13,766 nucleotides of DNA, taken from assembly GCA_002407855.1 (NCBI GenBank), contig DHPF01000013.1:9458-23223 (forward strand), given 5' to 3'. Source of the stretch: Bacteroidales bacterium UBA5371 (GTDB lineage: Bacteria; Bacteroidota; Bacteroidia; Bacteroidales; P3). Numbering within the stretch: the stretch's first letter is position 1; each line of letters opens with the position of its first letter. The notes under the pieces were generated by a model that had not been told where the DNA came from, did not search any database, and was given only the letters and a program-made list of their open reading frames with translations. A program made the position numbers and the translations under genes. Shown here piece by piece: positions 7,031-13,735 of the stretch.

Positions 7031-7645
7031 ATGAAAAAGATAATTTTATTTATTGTTTTAAGCTTAGGTATTGGGGTTGGCGTGAAAGCACAAGAATTTA
7101 AGGCAGGAATTACAGCAGGATTAATAGCCTCACAAGTTGATGGAGATAGAATGGGCGGGTATTATAAAGCAGGTTTTGTTGGAGGGCTTTATGTGTATAG
7201 GGATTTTGGAGCTGCATCAAGGCTTCAAGCAGAGATATTATATGCTATGAAAGGCAGTAGATGCTCTCCTAAGAATACTAATCCCGATTTACTTCAAGTC
7301 TCAACAATAAATATAGATATTAGTGTATCTTATATTTACAAAGTATTAGATTGGCTTAATTTCCGTATAGGTCTTACACCAAGTGTTTTATTGACCTCAT
7401 CGGAAATAACTCCAACGGGCTTAATTATAGAACCTCGTGAAGCTCCTGCATTTAGAACATTTGGTGTTTTGGGTCTTGCGGGTGTTACTTATCATTTATC
7501 CCAACACCTAACTCTTACTTGGACTTATAACTATTCTTTATACAGCATAAGGAGTGGAGAGTCAGAAATATATAGTTTGAGTTATAAAGAAAAGAACGCT
7601 CAACATCACAACTATATGGCATTTTCCTTGGGCTATACGTTTTAA
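7031..7645 (+). CDS. Secreted outer-membrane beta-barrel protein (PorT/OMP_b-brl_2-like)
   Basis: The first 20 residues (MKKIILFIVLSLGIGVGVKA then Q) form a clear Sec signal peptide, probably cut after VKA. The mature part of about 184 residues is built of alternating-pattern beta strands. It opens with FKAGITAGLIASQVDGDRMGGYYKAGFVGGLYVY and RLQAEILYAMKGS, a start typical of the Bacteroidota outer-membrane beta-barrel family related to PorT. It ends in YMAFSLGYTF with a C-terminal aromatic, as expected for barrel insertion. The size suggests an eight-strand barrel. Specific function is unknown; members of this family range from structural barrels to secretion accessories. It is a single-gene unit with its own promoter. 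Its stop lies only five bases from the stop of the convergent hydrolase gene, so no terminator of its own fits between them. Confidence 0.85.
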   Translation: MKKIILFIVLSLGIGVGVKAQEFKAGITAGLIASQVDGDRMGGYYKAGFVGGLYVYRDFGAASRLQAEILYAMKGSRCSPKNTNPDLLQVSTINIDISVSYIYKVLDWLNFRIGLTPSVLLTSSEITPTGLIIEPREAPAFRTFGVLGLAGVTYHLSQHLTLTWTYNYSLYSIRSGESEIYSLSYKEKNAQHHNYMAFSLGYTF

Positions 7646-7650
7646 GTCAT

Positions 7651-8286
7651 TTAGTTGATAAAAGGATTATTCTCTTTCTCGTAGCCAATTGTGGTTGAAG
7701 GTCCGTGTCCACAAATACATATTGTGTTTTCTGGAAGAGGAAAGAGATTATTTTTGATACTTGATATAAGCGTTTCAAAGTCTCCTGTTGGAAGATCTGT
7801 TCTTCCAATAGAGTCTCTAAAAAGCACATCACCTGTGATAACAAATCCTTCTTTTTGATTGCAGTAACAAACACTTCCAGCACAATGTCCTGGGGTTTCA
7901 AAAACAATTAGCTCACTATCTCCGTACTCTATTTTGTCCTCTTTGGAAATATATTTTGTTGTAATATTCTCTATTCCTTCAACATCAAATCCCATCATAT
8001 CAGCTTGTGCATTGGCTATTCTAAGAAACCTTTCTCCGTCTTTATGTAGCTGCAAAGGAAGATTAAATGTTTGACTTGCCCAATAAGCTCCGCAGATATG
8101 GTCAATATGTGCGTGAGTTATTAATAGATGCTTTACTATTAGATTGTTTTCTTTTATGAAATTGGCAAGCTGTTGTTTCTCATCCTCTGTTTGACAACAC
8201 ACATCAACCAATACACATTCTTTTGTATTATCATATATCACACTACAATTCACTTCATAGTGATTAAATGCAAAAACTTTTATCAT
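7651..8286 (-). CDS. Metallo-beta-lactamase-fold hydrolase (glyoxalase II-like)
   Basis: This 211-residue cytosolic protein carries the full set of metal ligands of the MBL fold: THAHIDH (57-63, giving H58, H60, D62, H63), H134 in TPGHCAGS, D153 in TGDVLF and H194 in CGHGP. All seven ligands for a two-metal site are present, so it should be active. The compact size and the TGDVLFRDSIGRTDLP stretch match the short YcbL/GloB-like group, which hydrolyses thioesters such as S-lactoylglutathione or related compounds. Because Bacteroidota usually lack glutathione, the true substrate is uncertain. Its ATG overlaps the mazG stop in the form ATGA, so translation is probably coupled. It is the last gene of the sufB-led unit. 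Confidence 0.88.
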   Translation of the reverse strand: MIKVFAFNHYEVNCSVIYDNTKECVLVDVCCQTEDEKQQLANFIKENNLIVKHLLITHAHIDHICGAYWASQTFNLPLQLHKDGERFLRIANAQADMMGFDVEGIENITTKYISKEDKIEYGDSELIVFETPGHCAGSVCYCNQKEGFVITGDVLFRDSIGRTDLPTGDFETLISSIKNNLFPLPENTICICGHGPSTTIGYEKENNPFIN

Positions 8287-9068
8287 AATTCTTTCTTTTT
8301 AGCTTCATTCCAAATTACATCCATTTCTTCAAGAGTCATATCTTTTAGGCTTTTACCCTCTTCATTAACCCTTTGTTCAATGAATTGGAATCTATTAATA
8401 AATTTTTTATTTGTTCTTTCTAATGCTGTTTCAGGATTAACATCAATAAAACGAGAGTAGTTGATAAGTGCAAATAATGTATCACCAAACTCCTGTTCTA
8501 TCTTGTCTTTATTTCCTTGTTTAAGCTCGGTTTTTAGTTCCATTATCTCCTCTTCCACTTTGTCCCAGACTTGCTGAGCGTTGTCCCAATCAAAACCAAC
8601 TCCTCTTGCCTTATCTTGTATTCGGTATGCCTTTACAAGTGCTGGAAGAGTTTTTGGAACACCTGAAAGAGTTGATTTACGCCCTTCTTTTAACTTTATT
8701 TGCTCCCAATTCTCTTTCACTTGTTCGGAGTTTTCAACCTTAGTATCGGAGTAAATATGAGGATGACGCCTAATTAACTTTTCATTCAAAGAGTCAATAA
8801 CATCTTTAATATCAAATTTCCCTATCTCAGAACCTATCTTTGCATAAAACACAATATGTAAGAGAATGTCTCCAACCTCTTTCTTTATTTCATCAGTATT
8901 ATTTTCTATTATCGCATCTGCAAGCTCGTAAGTCTCTTCAATGGTCAGATGTCTAAGAGTTTCAAAAGTTTGTTTTTGGTCCCAAGGACATTTCTCTCTT
9001 AACTCATCCATTATGGTTAGTAGCTTTTCAAAACTTTCTAAGGTTTTAGTATGTTTTGTGTTTTCCAT
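8283..9068 (-). CDS. mazG: Nucleoside triphosphate pyrophosphohydrolase MazG
   Basis: MazG hydrolyses nucleoside triphosphates to monophosphates and pyrophosphate and helps clean the nucleotide pool. The 261 residues hold the two tandem all-alpha MazG domains of the full-length form. In domain one CPWDQKQT (27-34) precedes EETYEL (44-49) and EVGD (64-67), which provide the acidic Mg-binding residues, followed by RRHPHIYSD (100-108). In domain two the equivalent acidic sets are VEEEIMEL (171-178) and EFGD (193-196), followed by NKKFINRFQFIE (220-231). Both sites look complete. It begins 22 bases after the glycosyltransferase stop and ends overlapping the next start codon by four bases. Confidence 0.95.
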   Translation of the reverse strand: MENTKHTKTLESFEKLLTIMDELREKCPWDQKQTFETLRHLTIEETYELADAIIENNTDEIKKEVGDILLHIVFYAKIGSEIGKFDIKDVIDSLNEKLIRRHPHIYSDTKVENSEQVKENWEQIKLKEGRKSTLSGVPKTLPALVKAYRIQDKARGVGFDWDNAQQVWDKVEEEIMELKTELKQGNKDKIEQEFGDTLFALINYSRFIDVNPETALERTNKKFINRFQFIEQRVNEEGKSLKDMTLEEMDVIWNEAKKKEL

Positions 9069-9090
9069 TAAATAGCTTTCTTTTTAGTAT

Positions 9091-10110
9091 TCATCTATCT
9101 TTAATTTCCTTCCATGAATTAGCAATATCAACTATTTTGTCAATATCAATTTCTTTCATACACTTAAAATGTTTCTTTGGGCACTGCTTATATCCCAATT
9201 TAGTGCAAGGACGACATTTTAAGCCCTTTGTTTCAAACTTATAGACTTCTGCCTGAGACTCTTTTGGCATATAAGGATACATTCCAAAAGTTGGAATGGT
9301 ATTTCCCCAAACACTAATTATGTTTTTATTAAAGGCTGCTGCTATATGCATAAGACCTGTATCAGGAGTGATAACTCCGATAGAGTTTTTAATTAACCCT
9401 GCACTCTGATTAAGATTGTATGCTCCACAAGCATTAAACACTCTTGCTCCAACTTCGTTTTCAATCTTTATAGCTTTCTTTCTATCGTTCTTATCTCCAA
9501 GAAGAATTATGGGTTTGTTAATAGCCTGACACAACTCAATTAGTTTCTCAACAGGCATTTGCTTTGTATTATGTTTGCTCCCAACAACAATAGCAATATA
9601 TCCCTCTTGAAAACTTAGAGGCAAAGCATCTGGCGAAATATAATCTTGTTCATCTAAGAAATAATCCAATCCCTGTCCGTCATTCTCTATTTTATATCCC
9701 ATAGCTTTTGCTGGCTCAAAATACCTATCAACAATATGCTTATTGGGTAAGTAATTTAATCTCAATTTTACAAAAAGCCATTTGCGTATTTTAAGAGAAT
9801 TGAAAGTTTTTGAAGGTCGTAATAGTCTTAGCTTAATTATAAATGAGCGTAACTGTTTATGAAGGTCAATTATATAAGTGTAGTTCTCTTTTCTTAATTG
9901 CTTTATGGTTTGTGATAATGAATTAGAGTAAGTGTGAATCTTATCAATATAAGGGTTATTATTAAGAATGATTGCGTTGTTTGACTTAGTTAAATAGTGT
10001 ATTTGAACATTAGGTATTTGTTTTTTTAAACAACGAATAATGGGTGTTGTTAAAACAATATCACCAATTGAGCTAAGACGGATTATTAATATTTTCGGGT
10101 GAGAGTCCAT
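9091..10110 (-). CDS. Glycosyltransferase family 9 (heptosyltransferase-like)
   Basis: This 339-residue GT-B fold protein resembles ADP-heptose:LPS heptosyltransferases, which build the inner core of lipopolysaccharide on the cytosolic face of the inner membrane. The N-terminal nucleotide-fold start ILIIRLSSIGDIVLTTP (7-23) contains the family's conserved SIGD with D17. The C-terminal half has IAIVVGSKHNTKQMP (172-186), IILLGD (201-206) and the donor-binding ITPDTGLMHIAAA (247-259). Near the end is a four-cysteine cluster at C299, C302, C310 and C317 (KCRPC then QCPKKHFKC), common in Bacteroidota GT9 proteins as I recall and perhaps metal-binding. The real donor and acceptor sugars cannot be read from sequence. 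It starts only three bases after sufB ends. Confidence 0.88.
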   Translation of the reverse strand: MDSHPKILIIRLSSIGDIVLTTPIIRCLKKQIPNVQIHYLTKSNNAIILNNNPYIDKIHTYSNSLSQTIKQLRKENYTYIIDLHKQLRSFIIKLRLLRPSKTFNSLKIRKWLFVKLRLNYLPNKHIVDRYFEPAKAMGYKIENDGQGLDYFLDEQDYISPDALPLSFQEGYIAIVVGSKHNTKQMPVEKLIELCQAINKPIILLGDKNDRKKAIKIENEVGARVFNACGAYNLNQSAGLIKNSIGVITPDTGLMHIAAAFNKNIISVWGNTIPTFGMYPYMPKESQAEVYKFETKGLKCRPCTKLGYKQCPKKHFKCMKEIDIDKIVDIANSWKEIKDR

Positions 10111-10113
10111 TGC

Positions 10114-11574
10114 TTATCCTACGCTTCCTTCCAAACTAATGCTTAATAGCTTCTGTGCTTCAACGGCAAATTCCATAGGCAATTTATTCAACACTTCTTT
10201 TGCATAGCCATTAACAATAAGCCCAATTGCACCCTCTTGTGAAATCCCTCTTTGACGACAATAAAACAATTGGTCTTCGGAAATCTTTGAAGTGGTTGCC
10301 TCATGTTCTACAATAGAGCTATGATTATCAGTTTTTATATAAGGAAAAGTGTGAGCTCCACACTTGTTTCCTAAAAGCAAAGAGTCGCATTGAGAAAAGT
10401 TTCTTGAATTTATTGCTCCCTTAGTAATTTTAACCAATCCACGATAGGAGTTTTGACTTTCGCCTGCTGAAATTCCCTTTGAAACAATTGTACTTTTGGT
10501 GTTTTGTCCTATATGAATCATCTTCGTTCCTGTATCTGCCTGCTGACGATTGTTGGTTACAGCAACAGAATAAAACTCTCCAATAGAGTTATCTCCTTTT
10601 AATATACAACTTGGATACTTCCAGGTTATAGCAGAGCCTGTTTCTACTTGCGTCCAAGAGAGTTTTGAGTTATTACCCTTGCATATTCCCCTTTTGGTAA
10701 CAAAATTATATATTCCACCTTTCCCGTCCCTATCGCCTGGATACCAATTCTGAACTGTTGAATACTTGACTTCGGCATCCTTCATTACCACAATTTCTAC
10801 AATTGCAGCGTGTAATTGGTTCTCGTCTCTTTTTGGAGCTGTGCAGCCTTCCATATACGAAACATAAGCTCCTTCATCGGCAACAATCAAAGTTCTTTCA
10901 AACTGACCAGTATTTGCTGCATTTATTCTAAAATAAGTAGAAAGCTCAATAGGACATTTTACTCCTTTGGGGATATAACAAAATGAACCATCGCTAAATA
11001 CTGCTGAATTAAGTGCTGCAAAATAGTTATCAGTGTATGGTACAACCGATGCTAAGTATTGTTTGACTAAGTCAGGGTGATTTTGTACTGCTTCGCTAAA
11101 TGAACAGAAAATAATTCCTTCTTTTGAAAGAGTTTCTGAGAAAGTTGTCTTAACCGAAACGCTATCCATAACAGCATCCACTGCAACATTACCTAAGTTT
11201 CCGGAATCATCTAATGAAATCCCCAATCTATTAAATGTATCAATTAATTCCTCATGCACTTGTTCACTATCCGAAGATGAGTTGGTTTTTGGAGCAGCAT
11301 AATAAATTATATCTTGATAATTTATCTCTGGAACTTCTAAATGAGCCCATGTAGGCATTTTCATAGTTAGCCAATGCTGATAAGCATTTAAGCGAAACTC
11401 CAAAAGCCATTGCGGTTCGTTTTTAAGCTTTGATATACGTCTAATAACGTTTTCATTAAGTCCTTTTTCAATTACATCAGTGTCAATATCTGTAACAAAA
11501 CCATACTTATATTCGCCACTTGTAATTTCTTCTATTATATCGTTATCTTTTATCTTTTCGTTTTCTTTTTCCAT
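10114..11574 (-). CDS. sufB: Fe-S cluster assembly scaffold protein SufB
   Basis: SufB is the scaffold subunit of the SUF complex (SufBCD), where Fe-S clusters are built from cysteine-derived sulfur. The 486-residue protein is full length. It has the N-terminal helical part with NEPQWLLEFRLNAY (52-65) and the beta-helix core with SDGSFCYIPKGVKCPIELSTYFRIN. The C-terminal block contains NFSQCDSLLLG (392-402), HEATTSKISEDQLFYCRQRG (424-443) and the SLEGSVG end. C396 aligns with E. coli SufB Cys405 and H424-E425 with H433-E434, residues known to matter for cluster assembly. It is the first gene of its unit, with a promoter directly upstream. Unusually, no sufC or sufD is adjacent; the following genes are a glycosyltransferase and mazG. 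Confidence 0.96.
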   Translation of the reverse strand: MEKENEKIKDNDIIEEITSGEYKYGFVTDIDTDVIEKGLNENVIRRISKLKNEPQWLLEFRLNAYQHWLTMKMPTWAHLEVPEINYQDIIYYAAPKTNSSSDSEQVHEELIDTFNRLGISLDDSGNLGNVAVDAVMDSVSVKTTFSETLSKEGIIFCSFSEAVQNHPDLVKQYLASVVPYTDNYFAALNSAVFSDGSFCYIPKGVKCPIELSTYFRINAANTGQFERTLIVADEGAYVSYMEGCTAPKRDENQLHAAIVEIVVMKDAEVKYSTVQNWYPGDRDGKGGIYNFVTKRGICKGNNSKLSWTQVETGSAITWKYPSCILKGDNSIGEFYSVAVTNNRQQADTGTKMIHIGQNTKSTIVSKGISAGESQNSYRGLVKITKGAINSRNFSQCDSLLLGNKCGAHTFPYIKTDNHSSIVEHEATTSKISEDQLFYCRQRGISQEGAIGLIVNGYAKEVLNKLPMEFAVEAQKLLSISLEGSVG

Positions 11575-11596
11575 AAAATTCTAAATTTCATAAGAT

Positions 11597-11605
11597 GCAA
11601 AAATA
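11597..11605 (-). promoter_or_regulatory. Bacteroidota -7 promoter element of sufB
   Basis: The minus strand reads TATTTTTGC, identical to the element before glsA. A start near 11590 gives a leader of about 15 bases before the sufB ATG at 11574. The string AAACTAAG (plus-strand bases 11616-11623) lies ten bases upstream; the same string is seven bases upstream of the glsA element. No obvious -33 TTG box. Confidence 0.7.
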
Positions 11606-11781
11606 CAATATAATTAAACTAAGAAGAAATTTTTAATATAAATTTTCTTCTCCAATAAAGAAATCATAAGCTCAATTTGGCATTTGGATATTCTTTAATA
11701 TGGGGTTATTGTTACTTATATGAAAGATTCCTTATTTTAGATATAAATTAGATAAAGCTTAAATTAGACAAAACTAAAACT

Positions 11782-11865
11782 AAGAGATATTTTTTTAGAA
11801 TCAAAAGATAAAAAACTCAAATCAAGAGATAAATTCTTAGAATCAAAAGACAAAAAAACAACATA
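11782..11865. repeat. 42-bp imperfect tandem duplication
   Basis: Two adjacent copies, 11782-11823 and 11824-11865, both begin AAGAGATA and both contain TTAGAATCAAAAGA in the same position, followed by an A-run. Most of the differences fall in the T-rich part after the first eight bases and at the 3' end. It looks like a local duplication in AT-rich intergenic DNA. I see no coding role. Confidence 0.7.
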
Positions 11866-12056
11866 AAAACCCAAGTTTTCCTCTCATTAAAGAGACAATT
11901 ATTATTCACTAATAGTAAATTTTTAGCTATATATATGTGAATTTATCTTATATTCGGGCAAATAATTATTAATATAAATTCATTGTAAATTAAAGTCTTA
12001 CACAAAATAACCATTAAAAAAATCAATTAATTCATTACTATATTAAATATTTTCTT

Positions 12057-12065
12057 TATTTTTGC
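12057..12065 (+). promoter_or_regulatory. Bacteroidota -7 promoter element of the first lipoprotein gene
   Basis: TATTTTTGC matches TAnnTTTGC exactly. A start near 12071 leaves about 64 bases of leader before the lipoprotein ATG at 12135, but only about seven bases before the upstream in-frame ATG at 12078, which argues for the downstream start. Confidence 0.68.
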
Positions 12066-12134
12066 ACAAGTTAATAAATGGAGAAACTCGAAAATCCAAA
12101 ACAGAGTAGAGAAAAGACAAAAATAATTTATACT

Positions 12135-12398
12135 ATGAAAAAAGTTTTATTTGTATTAGTTGGTGTTGCAGCTATGTCAATAGTTGCATGCAATCCAAAA
12201 AATGATTGCGCTTGTGATATTCTTGACGCTGAAACTAACGAAGTATTATTAGCAAATGCAACTGCTCAACCAGCAGGTTCTTTGGATATGTTAGAATATG
12301 ACGGAGAATGCGCTGATATTACTTGGAATGAATACACTGGAATCTGGAAAACTATGCAAGCTGCTAACACAAAGATTAAATGTGTAGAAAAGAAATAA
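12135..12398 (+). CDS. Small cysteine-patterned lipoprotein, copy 1
   Basis: This is an 87-residue predicted lipoprotein with no recognised family. MKK followed by a hydrophobic stretch and SIVAC gives a signal peptide II site with lipidated C19. I chose the ATG at 12135 over the in-frame ATG at 12078 because it places the signal peptide at the very N-terminus and gives a plausible leader. After the lipidated cysteine come C25 and C27 (DCACD), C59 (YDGECADIT) and C83 (IKC). The same spacing pattern and the Y-D...C-[AS]-[DN]-I-T motif recur in the lipoprotein at 13443-13670, so the two are probably paralogues. It precedes, on the same strand, a membrane protein with a thioredoxin-like domain, and may be a redox partner or substrate of that protein. 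A terminator lies between them. Function is inferred only. Confidence 0.78.
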   Translation: MKKVLFVLVGVAAMSIVACNPKNDCACDILDAETNEVLLANATAQPAGSLDMLEYDGECADITWNEYTGIWKTMQAANTKIKCVEKK

Positions 12399-12415
12399 TT
12401 TTTTTCTAATCCAAG

Positions 12416-12453
12416 AAAAAGGGATACTGCAATATTGTGGTATTCCTTTTTTT
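12416..12453 (+). terminator. Intrinsic terminator after lipoprotein 1
   Basis: AAAAAGGGATAC (12416-12427) pairs with GTATTCCTTTTT (12440-12451), with one G-T wobble, around a 12-base loop, and the T-run continues to 12453. The short GC part (seven pairs) and the U tract are typical of an intrinsic terminator. No new promoter is evident before the next gene, so it may act as a partial terminator that makes lipoprotein 1 more abundant than the downstream genes. Confidence 0.75.
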
Positions 12454-12501
12454 ATTTCTAAGCAATAGAAGATTATAAATATAATTAAATATAAGGTTAT
12501 T

Positions 12502-13428
12502 ATGGATAAAAGTAAGGCAATAATAGGAACCATTGGAAGGATAATAATAGGTCTTGTATTTATTTTATCTGCTGTTCTAAAATACTTGACCATTGAATCT
12601 TTTGACTTATTCTTTTTTAGTCATAAGATATTTCCTTGGGAAGTTACACTCTTTGCAACCAGGTTATTAATCTCTTTGGAGGCAACCATTGGACTTATGC
12701 TTGTTATTGGGATATATCCAAAGCTATCTCGTTTTCTTACTTTTACTATGCTAATAGGTTTCACTATCTATTTACTTATAAAACCTCTTCTTTTTGATGT
12801 CTCAACTGAGAACTGCTTCTGCTTTGGCGAACTTGTTCCATTAACAGATACACAAACAATAATTAAGAACGTTATACTGATTCTATTATCAATAACATTA
12901 TTTTGGTCAAAATGGTGGAAGCCTAAATACGCTAAATATATATTTATAGGAATTATTATTGGAATTGTTGCAACAGCATTTATTGTAAAGCCACCTGATT
13001 TTATTCAAGCAAAGGTTCATAATCATAGTGTAAGTATTCGCTCAGAAGTTTTTGAAAGTGTGAAAGAATTAGATAATGTTAAGGCTCTAAACATAAATAA
13101 GGGGAAGAAAATTGTTTGTTGGTACAGCACAAGTTGTAAGTATTGCAAGAGAACAGCAAAGAAATTAGATATTATAATAGAACGACATAATTTAGATAGA
13201 AATAGTTTTATTCAAATATTTGGAGGCAAAGAAAAACCCTTAACTGAGTTTTACAAGCAAACAGACTCAAAGCCTTTGCAACATACTTTTATACACGTTA
13301 TTCCGTTTCTAAATACTACGCATGGAAATATGCCCGTTATATTTTTATTAGATAACGGTAAAATTGTAAAACTATATAAGATGACAACAATTGATGAGGG
13401 CTTTATAGTTTCATTTTTAAATCAATAA
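12502..13428 (+). CDS. MauE/DoxX-like membrane protein fused to a periplasmic thioredoxin-like domain
   Basis: The 308-residue protein has five predicted membrane helices (about 8-27, 48-71, 77-98, 119-136, 146-163) followed by a soluble domain of about 140 residues. The loop after helix 3 carries ENCFCFGELVPLT with C105 and C107, matching the CxCFG motif of MauE-type members of the DoxX superfamily. The soluble domain shows VCWYSTSCKYC with a C212-x-x-C215 active site and a later MPV (277-279) in the position of the thioredoxin cis-proline. Positive charges fall at the N-terminus (MDKSK), in YPKLSR, and in SKWWKPKYAK. This gives an N-in, C-out topology that puts both cysteine pairs in the periplasm. 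MauE and the thioredoxin-like MauD are known to support disulfide-rich methylamine dehydrogenase; here both parts are joined. A weak AAGG lies five bases before the ATG. It probably moves electrons between a membrane partner and periplasmic thiols. Confidence 0.82.
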   Translation: MDKSKAIIGTIGRIIIGLVFILSAVLKYLTIESFDLFFFSHKIFPWEVTLFATRLLISLEATIGLMLVIGIYPKLSRFLTFTMLIGFTIYLLIKPLLFDVSTENCFCFGELVPLTDTQTIIKNVILILLSITLFWSKWWKPKYAKYIFIGIIIGIVATAFIVKPPDFIQAKVHNHSVSIRSEVFESVKELDNVKALNINKGKKIVCWYSTSCKYCKRTAKKLDIIIERHNLDRNSFIQIFGGKEKPLTEFYKQTDSKPLQHTFIHVIPFLNTTHGNMPVIFLLDNGKIVKLYKMTTIDEGFIVSFLNQ

Positions 13429-13442
13429 AAACAAATATTAAT

Positions 13443-13670
13443 ATGAAGAAGATTTTATTATCATTAGGCTTTATAGTGGCATGTGCTGCTTTAACATCTT
13501 GCACTGAAACATCTGACTGTTCTTGTTCTGCTGTTGCTCAAAAGGCATCACCAGGTACAGCTGCTGTTTATCCTGTTTACGATTGGGGAGGAAGTTGTAG
13601 TAATATTACTGCAAATGATATTCCAGAACTCAGTGGAGGAAGCTATTCTGTAAATTGTGCAGAAATTTAA
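13443..13670 (+). CDS. Small cysteine-patterned lipoprotein, copy 2
   Basis: This is a 75-residue predicted lipoprotein starting 14 bases after the MauE-thioredoxin stop, so it is almost certainly in the same transcript. MKKILLSLGF plus ALTSC gives a signal peptide II site with lipidated C20; C14 lies within the signal peptide. The mature part has C26 and C28 (DCSCS), C52 (YDWGGSCSNIT) and C72 (VNC). Compared with the protein at 12135-12398, the lipid cysteine to CxC distance is identical (six residues). The third and fourth cysteines are similarly placed (24 and 20 residue steps against 32 and 24), and the Y-D...C-[AS]-[DN]-I-T motif is shared. The rest differs, so divergence is old or fast. 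No known family recognised. Two disulfides, or a redox-active CxC, are possible. Confidence 0.78.
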   Translation: MKKILLSLGFIVACAALTSCTETSDCSCSAVAQKASPGTAAVYPVYDWGGSCSNITANDIPELSGGSYSVNCAEI

Positions 13671-13679
13671 CTTCTATTT

Positions 13680-13703
13680 GGCAAATTTTCTTTTGCCTAA
13701 TTT
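13680..13703 (+). terminator. Probable intrinsic terminator after lipoprotein 2
   Basis: GGCAAA (13680-13685) pairs with TTTGCC (13692-13697) around a six-base loop, followed by TAATTTTT. The stem is short but the position, ten bases after the stop codon, and the T-rich tail fit a terminator for the cassette. Confidence 0.6.
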
Positions 13704-13735
13704 TTGAGTATAGAAAAAACCTTTAAAACTATCTC

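Larger units (their letters stand above)
11575..12134. other. Gene-poor divergent intergenic region, about 560 bp
   Basis: This stretch separates sufB (minus) from the first lipoprotein (plus). It is very AT-rich and contains the sufB promoter, a 42-bp imperfect tandem duplication (11782-11865), a long A/T-rich tract with no recognisable gene (11866-12050), the -7 element of the lipoprotein gene (12057-12065) and its leader. An in-frame ATG at 12078 exists but is not preferred as the lipoprotein start. I see no tRNA or other RNA gene. Confidence 0.65.

Noticed and set aside
7647..7907. Second minus-strand frame inside the hydrolase gene
   Set aside because: It lies within the MBL-fold gene in another frame and lacks any recognisable motif.
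12078..12134. Upstream in-frame start of lipoprotein 1 adding 19 residues
   Set aside because: The extension is polar and would bury the signal peptide; the predicted transcription start leaves almost no leader before 12078, whereas 12135 begins with a normal MKK signal peptide.
12291..12593. Minus-strand open frame of about 100 codons
   Set aside because: It overlaps lipoprotein 1, its terminator and the start of the MauE-thioredoxin gene, has no family features, and is explained as a shadow of real genes.
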